Source of the DNA: Couchioplanes caeruleus | GTDB taxonomy: Bacteria > Actinomycetota > Actinomycetes > Mycobacteriales > Micromonosporaceae | Reading direction: 5' to 3' | Assembly: GCF_023499255.1 (NCBI RefSeq) | Contig: NZ_CP092183.1 | Location: 1,123,501 to 1,187,500, forward strand | Length of the DNA stretch: 64,000 nucleotides | Part shown: one piece after another, positions 34,878 through 43,107 of the stretch | How the letters are laid out: each line of letters begins with the position of its first letter | Position numbering within the stretch: position 1 is the first letter of the stretch | Notes under the pieces: generated by a model | What the model was told of the DNA's origin: nothing | Database searches by the model: none | The model's input: only the letters and a program-made list of their open reading frames with translations | Translations under genes and position numbers: made by a program

Positions 34878-35156
34878 ATGCTGCGCGCCGTGATAACCGT
34901 CAAGTACGTACCCCGCTCCGGCAAGCCGCAGCCCTCCCGGGCCGGGCGCGCGGCCACCATCCTGTTCCTTGTCCTGGTCGTGCCCACCACGCTGCTGCTC
35001 GCCGTGGTCACCATGCTTCTGCTCGTCGGGCTGATGACGGATCCCGCCGGGTTCAAGGGCCAGATCCCGGCGATTGTGATCGGGCTGGTGATGTCGGTCG
35101 GTGGAGGAATACTCAGCTATCGCAGTGTGCGTCGCCTCGCGCGCGGCAGCGACTGA
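34878..35156 (+). CDS. small two-TM protein
   Basis: 92 aa. Basic N-terminus (KYVPRSGKPQPSRAGRA), then two TM helices (TILFLVLVVPTTLLLAVVTM and AIVIGLVMSVGGGILSYRSV) separated by a short loop; ends RRLARGSD. ATG at 34878 has TATGATGATCAT immediately upstream and no ribosome-binding site, so a leaderless start is possible. Function unknown. Convergent with the next gene. Confidence 0.6.
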   Translation: MLRAVITVKYVPRSGKPQPSRAGRAATILFLVLVVPTTLLLAVVTMLLLVGLMTDPAGFKGQIPAIVIGLVMSVGGGILSYRSVRRLARGSD

Positions 35157-35211
35157 TCAAGCTCGAGCCCTGCGTCCCCGCCGACCTCCTCGGTCACCCG
35201 GCGCTGTCGGA

Positions 35212-35568
35212 TCAGGACTGGAGCGCGAAGAGCGCGACGGCACCCATCGCTAAGACGGCGGCGCTGCTCAGGGCGGCCAGGGTGCCGGCGAGCACCGACG
35301 ACCGGATGCGGCGCAGAAACCCTGCGGCGGTCACCAGCGACAACATCATCGAGAAGAACAGGAAAGCGGTGCTCACCGCGAGGAGAAGGTCCGCGCCGTC
35401 CTTGGCGGTGAAGCAGAAGCCGCCGGCGTCGTCGCAGGAGGTGTCCTCCCGGTCGACGAGCGTGTTCAGCCAGGCGGCGGCGAAAGCTGTCACGTGCCAG
35501 AGGAAGGACGTGAGGACGGCGGTGCCGTACCGCGGGGACCGTTTGGTCGCCGACTCTTGGCCGAGCAT
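35212..35568 (-). CDS. three-TM membrane protein
   Basis: 118 aa. Three hydrophobic segments (about 18-38, 62-85, 92-112). The first extracytoplasmic loop contains two Cys (TSCDDAGGFC) that could form a disulfide. Family not recognised. The start codon has an AGGACG-type upstream sequence. Probably monocistronic. Confidence 0.7.
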   Translation of the reverse strand: MLGQESATKRSPRYGTAVLTSFLWHVTAFAAAWLNTLVDREDTSCDDAGGFCFTAKDGADLLLAVSTAFLFFSMMLSLVTAAGFLRRIRSSVLAGTLAALSSAAVLAMGAVALFALQS

Positions 35569-35785
35569 GCGTCCTTCCTATCGCACGCACGCCAGGGCTT
35601 GGCGCGGCTGAGTGGCCGCCGTCGTGAATATGATCCGGACACCGGTGCACACCGAGGCCGGAATCGGTCGTGACCAGCGTCGATATCATCACATCAGCCC
35701 GAGTGGATTTGATCGATGTTGATTCCACGTGGCAGCCTCGCGGCTCCTGAAGAGATCATCTTCGAAGTCCGTGAACGGGGAATCC

Positions 35786-36451
35786 ATGAACCGTAAGCTT
35801 CTGCGCGCCGCGCTGCCGGCGCTCGTCACCACGACCGCGTTGCTCATGGCGGCCGGGTCCGCCGCAGCCGCGCCGGGGGACACCCCGGCCCTGGCCCAGT
35901 CGGCGACGATCGTCCTGAACGACGGCACCGTGCTCGACAGCACCGGCTCGATCACGTTCAGCTTCGAGGGCGAGGCCGAGCCGGCGACCGCCGCGGACAG
36001 CGACGGTGGATTCCACACCATGAGCTGCCCCGAGGTCAACGACAAGCCGACCTACACCGTCAAGGGCACGCCGTACTTCCTCGAGGACAAGGACGAGCCC
36101 AAGTCGACGTGGCTGCTCCCGCGGCAGACCGTGTCCTGGGCGGTCACCGGCAGCCACACCTTCACCTGGGAGATCGGTGCCGGAGCCGAGGCCGAAGCGG
36201 GCGCTATCCTGGCGAAGGCCAAGGTCAAGGTCGATACCAAGATCAGCAACTCGTGGACGTGGTCGGGCACCCAGACGGTGACCGACACCAACTCCACCAG
36301 CAAGGCGTACCGCGCTGTTCTCGGGCAGGTCGGCTGGAAGCTGACCACCGTCAAGGAGTGGATCGCCGCTCCCTGCACCCCGAAGAAGAAGACCATCGTG
36401 ATCAAGGCGCCGCGCAAGGGCGACATGTCGATCGGACGTCAGAAGTCGTGA
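35786..36451 (+). CDS. exported beta-rich protein
   Basis: 221 aa from ATG 35786. Signal peptide (LLRAALPALVTTTALLMAAG, cleavage after SAAAA). The mature part has alternating strands with two widely spaced Cys (MSCPEVN near 100, APCTPKK near 200), a Trp/Thr-rich stretch (SWTWSGTQTVTDTNS) and a basic end. The alternating amphipathic pattern GAGAEAEAGAILAKAKVKVD resembles a membrane-inserting hairpin of pore-forming proteins, but that is speculation. GTGA-coupled to the lipoprotein-like gene. Confidence 0.72.
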   Translation: MNRKLLRAALPALVTTTALLMAAGSAAAAPGDTPALAQSATIVLNDGTVLDSTGSITFSFEGEAEPATAADSDGGFHTMSCPEVNDKPTYTVKGTPYFLEDKDEPKSTWLLPRQTVSWAVTGSHTFTWEIGAGAEAEAGAILAKAKVKVDTKISNSWTWSGTQTVTDTNSTSKAYRAVLGQVGWKLTTVKEWIAAPCTPKKKTIVIKAPRKGDMSIGRQKS

Positions 36452-36939
36452 AGCACGCCAAGCCCGCCGTCGCCGCGATGAGCGTGCTGGCCGTCCTCGC
36501 CACGGGCGCCTGCAGCGACGACGAACCGTCGCCCGCGCCGAGCCCCACCGTCGGCTCGACAGCCTCCGCGCCGGCCGCCGACGGATCAGACGCCGTCGCC
36601 GTCCTGGACCAGGCCTTCACCGGCATCGAAAAGCTGGGCGGCGGCTACGGCCGGCTGGAGCAGCGCCTGGGCAACACCCTCGCGGGTACGCCGAAAGGCG
36701 TGCTGAGCGTGACAGTCGCCTTCACCTGCACGGGCGGGGCCACGCTCTCCCTCACCGCGACCGTCGAGAGCAGGGACGTCGCGTCCACGGCCGGCGAGCA
36801 CAGCTGTGACGGATCGATCATCCAGAACAGTGTCGAGCTCCAGCGGCCCAGCGCCGTCGGCTTCACCGCCGGGGTCAAGGGCCAGACCAACGGCAGCTTC
36901 GCGTACGCGTACTACGTCGAGAAGAAGCAGCTGAGCTGA
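36448..36939 (+). CDS. lipoprotein-like exported protein
   Basis: 163 aa. GTG 36448 overlaps the previous stop (GTGA). Signal helix AAMSVLAVLATGACSDDEPS with a Cys in lipobox-like context (TGAC, a weak match), then a Pro/Ser/Ala linker and a beta-rich domain with two Cys (TCTGGATLSLTATVE, HSCDGS). Coupled to the upstream exported protein, so they may form a pair at the cell surface. Followed by a terminator. Confidence 0.72.
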   Translation: MKHAKPAVAAMSVLAVLATGACSDDEPSPAPSPTVGSTASAPAADGSDAVAVLDQAFTGIEKLGGGYGRLEQRLGNTLAGTPKGVLSVTVAFTCTGGATLSLTATVESRDVASTAGEHSCDGSIIQNSVELQRPSAVGFTAGVKGQTNGSFAYAYYVEKKQLS

Positions 36940-36975
36940 GCGCGCTCGCCGGGTGCTCGAACCTGGCGAGCGCGC
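36940..36975 (+). terminator. terminator hairpin
   Basis: GCGCGCTCGCC ... GGCGAGCGCGC, 11-bp stem with a 14-nt loop, starting at the stop codon of the 36448 gene. Confidence 0.6.
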
Positions 36976-37008
36976 GTTCAGAGACCTGCGCTCCCGCTTA
37001 GCGCGGCC

Positions 37009-37281
37009 TCAGCGGCTCGAGTCCCGGCGGACGTCGTCGGCACCGACGCTCGGACGAGGAAGCCAGCCCATGAAGCGAGTCCAAAGATCCGCCGGAGTGC
37101 CGTCGAGCTGCGTGGCAGCGTCCGCGAAGGCCAGGGCGTAGAACTGCGCCATGTACGCGGCGAACGAGGTGGGGAAGCGTTCGAAATCCCGGGAAAGCTC
37201 GGCCTTCGCGGTCGGGCACGGCCACGGGAAGCCGCAGGCATCACAGTGCCACTTCGGGCGTACGGGCTCGTGGGCGCTCAC
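37009..37281 (-). CDS. small Cys-motif protein of the XRE/DUF397 neighbourhood
   Basis: 90 aa from GTG 37281. CDACGFPWPCP gives a CxxC plus third Cys, followed by helices (ELSRDFERFPTSFAAYMAQF, LWTRFMGWL). This small family is commonly seen next to XRE-DUF5753/DUF397 genes in Micromonosporaceae, in my recollection. Function unknown. It pairs with the next gene, which carries the same C-x(5)-PCP pattern. Confidence 0.65.
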   Translation of the reverse strand: MSAHEPVRPKWHCDACGFPWPCPTAKAELSRDFERFPTSFAAYMAQFYALAFADAATQLDGTPADLWTRFMGWLPRPSVGADDVRRDSSR

Positions 37282-37372
37282 TCGGACGTCACCGATCGAG
37301 GCGAGCTGGGGAAACGGGCGGCCGGGGATCGATACGGCATCGCTGCGAGGTGGGTCCGGGAGTGCGGGGGCA

Positions 37373-37609
37373 TCAGCGGTGGGGTCCCTGGGCGGCTCGC
37401 CACGCTTGGGCTGGGGTGAGGGTGCCAGCCCGGCCTAATTGGTCCAGCTGAGTGGTGGGGTCGTTCCAGGCGGGGCTAGGGGTGGGGGAGCCGTCCGGGA
37501 TCGGAGTGTCGGGCGGCCAGAGGTAGCGGTCCGGGCAGGGCCAGCGCAGGCCGCAGGTGCAGCGGCGTAACGCGAAGAGGCGGAAGCGGCGCCGGGGCAG
37601 GTGCTTCAT
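37373..37609 (-). CDS. small Cys-motif protein, second copy
   Basis: 78 aa from ATG 37609 after GAGG. RRCTCGLRWPCPDRYL repeats the C-x-C-x(4)-PCP arrangement of the 37281 protein; the rest is Pro/Asp/Thr-rich. Short, probably a zinc-binding or scaffold protein. Divergent from the XRE gene at 37817. Confidence 0.6.
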   Translation of the reverse strand: MKHLPRRRFRLFALRRCTCGLRWPCPDRYLWPPDTPIPDGSPTPSPAWNDPTTQLDQLGRAGTLTPAQAWRAAQGPHR

Positions 37610-37729
37610 TGCGACCTCGATTCCCGAAGGTGGACCGGCGGCACGGACGACCGTGCCGTCAGCGCGCACAGCTACGACAGCGTGACGGTCAGGCGACTAG
37701 AATGCACGAGCCCACTTAGCTGATGCAAG

Positions 37730-37739
37730 GTATGCATAC
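37730..37739. promoter_or_regulatory. palindrome GTATGCATAC before the XRE gene
   Basis: 10-bp perfect palindrome, with another TGCA...TGCA spacing at 37724-37736, in the divergent region between the Cys-motif gene and the XRE gene. Candidate XRE operator. Confidence 0.4.
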
Positions 37740-37816
37740 GATTGGATTGCCTTGGTAGACCCGGGCGGACGCCTGGGCTCGTCGTGGCGCGAGACTGTGA
37801 GGACGGAGCGAGGGGA

Positions 37817-38683
37817 ATGGACGAGATGGCGGCACGCAGGCAGCCTCCGACCGCTCGGCTACGGCGGCTCGCCGCCGAGCTGAAGCGGCTCCGAGCCGCG
37901 TCCGAACACACTCGCGAGTCCGTCGAGGCCAAGACCGGGATCAACACGGCGACCCTCTACCGGATCGAGACGGCGCGGGTCCGTCCGCAGAAGCGGACCC
38001 TGCTCGCGCTGCTGGACCTGTATGGCGTGAAGGAGCCGGCTGAGCGGGACAAGCTGGCCGACCTGACCAGGGATTCGACGCAGCTGGACTGGCTGCAGCT
38101 GTACGAGCCGGAGCTGCCCGAGGGCTACCAGACGTACATCAGCTTCGAAGCCGAGGCCTCGCGGCTGCAGAACTACGAGAGCCTCTACGTGCCTGGGCTG
38201 CTCCAGACAGAGGCTTACGCGCGAGCAGTCATCCGTGGCGTCCTGCCGACCGAAACCGACGAGGGCGTTGGGCAGCGCGTCGAAGTCCGGATGCGGCGTC
38301 AGGGCATCCTCGCGAAACAAGACCCGGTCACGCTATGGGCCGTCGTGGACGAGGCGGCTCTGCGTCGTGTCGTCGGCGGTGTGGACGTGATGAAGGAGCA
38401 ACTCGACCACCTGGTCACCCAGGCGAAGCTGCCGACCATCACGCTGCAGGTCCTGCCGTACAACGCCGGTGCACATCCCGGGATGGCCGGGTCGTTCCTC
38501 GTCATGGAGTTCCCTGACGAAGATCCGGCGCTCGTCTACGCGGAGAGCGCGGGTGGGGGCTTGTTCCTCGAGTCGAACGCGGATGTCGCGCGGTACCGTG
38601 CGACGTTCCAACACCTTGTGGCCCAAGCGCTCAGCCCGGCAGAGACCATGAGGTTCATAAAAGCTGCGGCTGACGCCCGATGA
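37817..38683 (+). CDS. XRE HTH regulator with DUF5753
   Basis: 288 aa from ATG 37817 (ribosome-binding site GGAG). HTH about 15-70 (LAAELKRLRAASEHTRESVE, TGINTATLYRIETARVRP). C-terminal DUF5753 about 85-280 (FEAEASRLQNYESLYVPGLL, QTEAYARAVI, QDPVTLWAVVDEAALRR, LPTITLQVLP). This pair with DUF397 occurs many times in each streptomycete-like genome and controls development or antibiotic genes. Followed by two DUF397 genes; a decayed copy lies at 42095. Confidence 0.92.
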   Translation: MDEMAARRQPPTARLRRLAAELKRLRAASEHTRESVEAKTGINTATLYRIETARVRPQKRTLLALLDLYGVKEPAERDKLADLTRDSTQLDWLQLYEPELPEGYQTYISFEAEASRLQNYESLYVPGLLQTEAYARAVIRGVLPTETDEGVGQRVEVRMRRQGILAKQDPVTLWAVVDEAALRRVVGGVDVMKEQLDHLVTQAKLPTITLQVLPYNAGAHPGMAGSFLVMEFPDEDPALVYAESAGGGLFLESNADVARYRATFQHLVAQALSPAETMRFIKAAADAR

Positions 38684-38700
38684 AGGAAGGGGACAGGGAG

Positions 38701-38901
38701 ATGGACCTGACCCACGCAGAGTGGAAGAAGAGTAACCGTAGTGGCGGCAACGGCAACTGCGTCGAGGTAGCGCTCAACCTGCCGGATGTCGTGGCCGTTC
38801 GCGACACCAAAGACCGTGACGGAGCCGTGCTCGCGTTCCGCTCGAAGGAATGGCAGGCCTTCATCGCGGGCGTCAAGAGCAACGAGTTCGACCCTGAGTA
38901 G
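38701..38901 (+). CDS. DUF397 protein, copy 1
   Basis: 66 aa from ATG 38701 (an ATG at 38680 overlaps the XRE stop but is further from GGGAG). Typical DUF397: EWKKSNRSGGNGNCVEVALN, VAVRDTKDRDGAVLAF, EWQAFIAGVK. Small partner proteins of XRE-DUF5753 regulators. Confidence 0.9.
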   Translation: MDLTHAEWKKSNRSGGNGNCVEVALNLPDVVAVRDTKDRDGAVLAFRSKEWQAFIAGVKSNEFDPE

Positions 38902-39170
38902 AGGTACGCCATCGGTGGTGAGTGCGAGGCTGCTCGTCGTCACGACTCCGCGTCCACGTGGCTTGCCGTTGAATAAGTCGAGGGAGTGGCAGCCACCTCG
39001 TCCAATATCGACAACGGGATTCGCATCAAGCGCGAGAGCTCTCACCGACGGTGGCTTCACTTCGTCGCCTTGCCTGCCGTGTGCCTCTTCGAGTGCTCTG
39101 GCGATCAGTCGTCCCGACTTCGTAGGTTGAGGTTCCGTCGGGTCATCGATTCCACAGAAGGGTCACCGCC

Positions 39171-39362
39171 ATGGATCAGCGGAGATGGCGCAAGAGCACC
39201 CGCAGTGGTGCCAACGGCAGCTGCGTTGAGGTGGCGACCAACTTGGCCGACGGGGTAGCCGTGCGGGATACCAAGAACCGTGCGGGCGGCGTTCTGGTCT
39301 TCCCGCGGGCCGAGTGGGCCGCCTTCATTGAGGCAGCCAAGAGCGGCGCCTTCAACCTGTAG
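39171..39362 (+). CDS. DUF397 protein, copy 2
   Basis: 63 aa from ATG 39171. RWRKSTRSGANGSCVEVATN, VAVRDTKNRAGGVLVFPRAE, WAAFIEAAKS. Paralogous to copy 1 at 38701, separated by 270 bp without a gene. A second copy behind one XRE gene is common. Confidence 0.9.
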   Translation: MDQRRWRKSTRSGANGSCVEVATNLADGVAVRDTKNRAGGVLVFPRAEWAAFIEAAKSGAFNL

Positions 39363-39481
39363 CGGCCCATTCAGCCACTGGTGCCCTCGGCGTGCATGAC
39401 AGGTTCCGTTCGTGAAAGGTGCGTGGTTGACAGCTCCGGCTGCGCCCTAAACCTGGCCGGGCCGTATCTGCGCACGCGCCG

Positions 39482-39922
39482 TCAGAACGTGATGGGCAGT
39501 TGGGGGCCGCCTCCGGGCTCGCGGCGCGGCGAGACCTTTCGATGGCGGATGCGCCATCCGTGAGGTGTGCGCACAAGCTGATCCTCGTAGACGAAGCTGG
39601 CAACCGAGCCGTCCACATTCACGGTCAAGCCCTTCGACCATGACCGGGCTCCCTCGCCGTCCTCGCGAACCACGACGTTGGTGGCATGCATGCCGAGGAC
39701 GTTCCCGGGCCCGCGGCGGCGCGCGACCGCGATGTACATCGCGAGCCGTGACTCGTGCTCATCGTGAGGGTGCACTGGCGCAAGGCCGAGATCGCTCGTG
39801 TCGACCACGAGATCAGGCGTGAACACCAAGTCGAATCGCTCGTAGGCGGCAGCATCACACAGGTGACCGTGCAGTGCGATGACTTCCTGGATCTCCAAAC
39901 GGTCGTCGGCGGTCAAGTGCAC
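39482..39922 (-). CDS. SnoaL-like (NTF2 superfamily) protein
   Basis: 146 aa from GTG 39922 with AAGGAG upstream. NTF2-like fold: LTADDRLEIQEVIALHGHLC, AAYERFDLVFTPDLVVDTSD, MHATNVVVREDGEGARSWSK, VRTPHGWRIRHRKVSPRRE. SnoaL_4-type cyclase/isomerase relatives; many act in small-molecule metabolism. Substrate unknown. Not adjacent to other biosynthetic genes. Confidence 0.85.
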   Translation of the reverse strand: MHLTADDRLEIQEVIALHGHLCDAAAYERFDLVFTPDLVVDTSDLGLAPVHPHDEHESRLAMYIAVARRRGPGNVLGMHATNVVVREDGEGARSWSKGLTVNVDGSVASFVYEDQLVRTPHGWRIRHRKVSPRREPGGGPQLPITF

Positions 39923-40185
39923 TAGGAACTCCTTATGCGTCGCGGGATGCGGCGGTCGACGCTAGCACCGCTTGGCGCCCACGACCGTCGCAAGCAATTG
40001 ACGCCCGATCGAGCTCTTCTCAAGTGAGCCGGCTCGTGGTCGATTCCAGGCACACCGGTCTGGGGTCGATTCGAAGGCAACCTTGTAGCACCTGAGCGGG
40101 CACCGGACGTGCTCTGCGCCTCCGCGAATCTTCTTCGTATGCCCGGCCGACAACGCGGCCGGACAGACTCGGGGGAGATCAGATC

Positions 40186-41238
40186 TTGCGTCGCTCGGCC
40201 ATCACGAAGACCGTCCTGTCGCTGACCGCTCTGCTCGCTGGTGCGGGCGCCGCCCTCACCGGCGCGACCGCCGCGCAGGCTGCGCCGGCTGCCGCTCCCG
40301 CCGGGTGCGTCACCGACGCCCAGCTGGTGCCCTCCTGTGGCGTGCTGTGGGGTGCCGCCGCGGGCGGTTTCACCAGCGCGCCGCGTGATGCTGCGCTCAA
40401 GGATTGGGAGAAGCTCAGCGGTCGTACGGCGAGCATTTTCCACACGTATCACAAGGGTGACGAGCCGTTCCCGACCCGCTCGGAGATGGCGATGGCCCGC
40501 GATGCGGCTCACCCGCGGGTGCTGCTGATGAACTGGAAGATCGCGTACGGTTCGAGCTGGGCGAAGGTGGCCCGGGGTGAGCAGGACGCGCGTATCGACC
40601 GTTTCGCGGCCCGGGTGAAGGCCTCGTTCCCGGAGAAGTTCTTCCTGGTGCTCAACCACGAGCCGGAGAACGATGTGAATCCGCGGGCCGGTTCGGGCTG
40701 GGAGGCGAAGGACTTCGCGGCGATGTACCGGCACACGATCGAGCGGCTGCGCGCCAAGGGTGTGACGAACGCGATCAACGTGATGGCGTACATGGGTAAT
40801 GAGAAGTGGATGGCGCAGTCGTGGTGGAAGGACCTGTACCCGGGTGACGATGTCGTGGACTGGATGGGTCTGGACTCGTACGTGTCGGCGGAGAAGGGTT
40901 ACTACCACTACGGGATGTTCGCCGACCTGCTCGACCGCAAGCCGGCCAACGGCCTGAACTTCTACGACTGGGCGACGCTCAAGCACGCGAGCAAGCCGCT
41001 GATGGTTGCTGAGTGGGGCGTGTACCACCGCGTGGGCAAGACGACCGATAAGACCGCGGGGTTCAAGAGCGTCCTGCCCGAGCTGAGCAAGCGTCCGAAC
41101 ATCAAGGCGATCGTGTACTTCGACACCTCGCACGACGACCAGGGCGACCGCGACATCAGCATCGACAGCACGAAGGCCAACCTGGCCGCGTTCCGCACGC
41201 TGGCCGCCAACCCGATCTTCAACGTCACGCTGCGCTGA
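40186..41238 (+). CDS. secreted GH26-like glycoside hydrolase
   Basis: 350 aa from TTG 40186, 8 bp after GGGGGAG. Signal peptide (VLSLTALLAGAGAALTGATA, then AQA). The GH26-like (beta-1,4-mannanase type) TIM barrel has acid/base Glu159 in VLNHEPEN and nucleophile Glu276 in MVAEWGVYH, plus YFDTSHDDQ near the end. Hydrolyses a beta-linked polysaccharide outside the cell, mannan-like being the family norm. A strong terminator follows. Confidence 0.85.
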   Translation: MRRSAITKTVLSLTALLAGAGAALTGATAAQAAPAAAPAGCVTDAQLVPSCGVLWGAAAGGFTSAPRDAALKDWEKLSGRTASIFHTYHKGDEPFPTRSEMAMARDAAHPRVLLMNWKIAYGSSWAKVARGEQDARIDRFAARVKASFPEKFFLVLNHEPENDVNPRAGSGWEAKDFAAMYRHTIERLRAKGVTNAINVMAYMGNEKWMAQSWWKDLYPGDDVVDWMGLDSYVSAEKGYYHYGMFADLLDRKPANGLNFYDWATLKHASKPLMVAEWGVYHRVGKTTDKTAGFKSVLPELSKRPNIKAIVYFDTSHDDQGDRDISIDSTKANLAAFRTLAANPIFNVTLR

Positions 41239-41256
41239 TTCCCCGCATCGACGACC

Positions 41257-41288
41257 GAGCCGCCCGGCAGACACCTGCCGGGCGGCTC
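41257..41288 (+). terminator. terminator after GH26-like gene
   Basis: GAGCCGCCCGGCA (13 bp) with loop GACACC and the complementary arm, then GTTGTTTG. An almost inverted copy lies behind the next gene. Confidence 0.8.
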
Positions 41289-41373
41289 GTTGTTTGCACC
41301 CCCCAGAGGTGTGCGAAACGGACTTAGTGGGCAGAATGTCCTCGTCCGATTTCAGTGCTGAGAGGGAGTCTTC

Positions 41374-41799
41374 ATGCCCATCAACGCGAACCGACTGCGC
41401 CGCCGGATGCTGGCTGGGGTGGGCGCCGTCATCGCGGCCAGCTCGATGATGCTCGCCGGCGTGTCCGCCCCGGCGTACGCGGCCAACCCCTACACCGCCA
41501 AGGGCGTCTGCGGCAGCGGCTACAACGTCCAGCGCTCGCACAAGCTGCCCGGAGCGACGGCCTACCAGCTCTACAACGGCACGACGACCTGTGTCGTGAC
41601 CCTCAAGACCACGTCGCTGGGCAAGGCCACGAAGGTGACCGCCGGGCTGCAGGTCAAGGGCGGCTCGTGGGCGTACGACACGGGCGCGTACACGTACTAC
41701 GCCGGCCCGGTGAAGCAGCGGAGCAAGGGCAAGTGCGTCCGCTACTTCGGCTACTCGAAGAGCTCCAACTTCACCAGCACGTGGGCCAATTGCGGCTGA
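41374..41799 (+). CDS. small secreted protein, spore-associated-protein-like
   Basis: 141 aa. Signal peptide (GVGAVIAASSMMLAGVSAPA, then YA). Mature start ANPYTAKGVCGSGY with four Cys (KGVCGSGY, TTCVVTL, KCVRYFG, ANCG) and LPGATAYQLYNGTTTCVVTL. This resembles the actinobacterial small exported proteins annotated as spore-associated protein, recognised from memory only. Strong terminators on both sides make it monocistronic. Likely a spore or envelope protein. Confidence 0.7.
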   Translation: MPINANRLRRRMLAGVGAVIAASSMMLAGVSAPAYAANPYTAKGVCGSGYNVQRSHKLPGATAYQLYNGTTTCVVTLKTTSLGKATKVTAGLQVKGGSWAYDTGAYTYYAGPVKQRSKGKCVRYFGYSKSSNFTSTWANCG

Positions 41800-41855
41800 C
41801 CGCAGGCCCCTGCGGCGTCGGGCGCCTTTCCGGTGTCTCCGGCTGCGGAAAGATG

Positions 41856-41887
41856 GAGCCGCCCGGCACGTGTCTGCCGGGCGGCTC
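41856..41887 (+). terminator. terminator after the small secreted protein
   Basis: GAGCCGCCCGGCA with loop CGTGTC and complementary arm, then TTCG. Same 13-bp stem as the terminator at 41257, in reversed orientation (loop sequence reverse-complemented). Confidence 0.75.
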
Positions 41888-42094
41888 TTCGCTTCGTATA
41901 CATCTAGTGCTGGGCACGCAATGACGTGGGTCGTCACGGGCTAGTCGTTCGGACTGCCCGTATGGACGGCAACCTACTTGACTAGGACATAGCCCTTAGG
42001 AGAATGCGGGCCAGGTTGCTCAGCCGTCGGTGCAAGCTAACCTTGCGCCGACGTATGGTGCGGCAGTGATGACCGTGCTGCCGGCCAGCGCCGG

Positions 42095-42805
42095 CGCTCC
42101 CTAGGCCCGCGGCGGCTTGCCAGGCGCCGTTCGGCTGCGACTCGCCGCGCGGTCGAAGCCAAGACCGGCATCAACGGCGACCCTGTACCGGATCGGGACG
42201 GCCCCGGGTCCGTCCGCAGAATGACCTTGCTTCCGCTGCTGGACCTGTATGGGGTGAAGGAGCTGGCTGAGCAGGACGAGTTGGCCGATGTGACCAGGAA
42301 TTTGACGCGGCTGGACTGGGTGCCCCTGTACGAGCCGGAGCTGCCCGAGGGCCATCATTCGTGCATCAGCTTCGCCGCTGAGGCGTCACGGCTGAAGAAC
42401 TAGAAAGCCTTTGAGCGCCGGGTTGCTGCAGACGGAGGCCTTCGCGCAGGCAATCATCCAGGCGTCCTGCGCACTGAGACGGGTGAAGGAGTTGAGCAGC
42501 GCGTCGAGGCCCGGATGCGACGCAAAGGCTTTCCGCGCGAAGCAGGATCCGGTGGCGCGCTGTGGGTATCCGAACGAGGCGGCGAACCGTTGCACCGTTG
42601 GCCGTGCGGACGGGATGCAAGAGCTGCTGGGTCACCATGTCCCCCAAGCGAAGCTGCCGACGATGGCACTGCAGATCCTGCCATATGGGGAAGACGCCCA
42701 TCCTGGGATGGCGGGAGCGTTCCTGGGCATGACTCCCCAACGAAATCCGCCGCTCGTCTACGCGAAAGCTCGGGCGGGGGCTTGTCCCTCGAGTGTCGCC
42801 CGGGG
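42095..42805 (+). pseudogene. decayed XRE-DUF5753 copy
   Basis: Follows the intact gene at 37850-38575 almost base by base: VEAKTGIN, LLDLYGVKELAEQDELADVT, YEPELPEGHHSCISFAAEAS, EQRVEARMRRKGF, and HPGMAGAFLGM in another frame. It has an in-frame TAG (42401) and several frameshifts and small deletions, and lacks a proper start. The partner DUF397 genes are absent. A clear pseudogene of a regulator duplicate. Confidence 0.85.
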
Positions 42806-43107
42806 AGTAAATGCCCTTCATTGAAGGAGTGGAATCGGGCTATTCGACCAATAGAACGGGCTCAACCGGAACAGGGGAACTAGCTGGTCGGCGCGAATAG
42901 GAGCGCGGGGAATAGCCGCTCGAAATCCATGATGTGTGAGCCTGCGCCTGATCAACGCGCCGGCACAGAGGAGCGGCTCGGCCGCTGAGGTGCCGAGTGG
43001 TTGCAAGTGGCATGCCGATCAGTAGCAGGAGCCCACCAAGCTAAGCAGTCGACAGGCGACCCCGATGTTGGAGGACGAGTAAGCGTCGCGCCAACAAGGG
43101 GAGTCAA
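42806..43107. other. intergenic boundary of the exopolysaccharide island
   Basis: About 300 bp. No gene. Base composition starts to fall from here. Contains the promoter of 43108. Confidence 0.4.

Noticed and set aside
37005..37035. tRNA-like TPsiC arm from GGCTCGAGTCCCGGC
   Set aside because: No acceptor stem, anticodon arm or CCA neighbourhood could be built around it.
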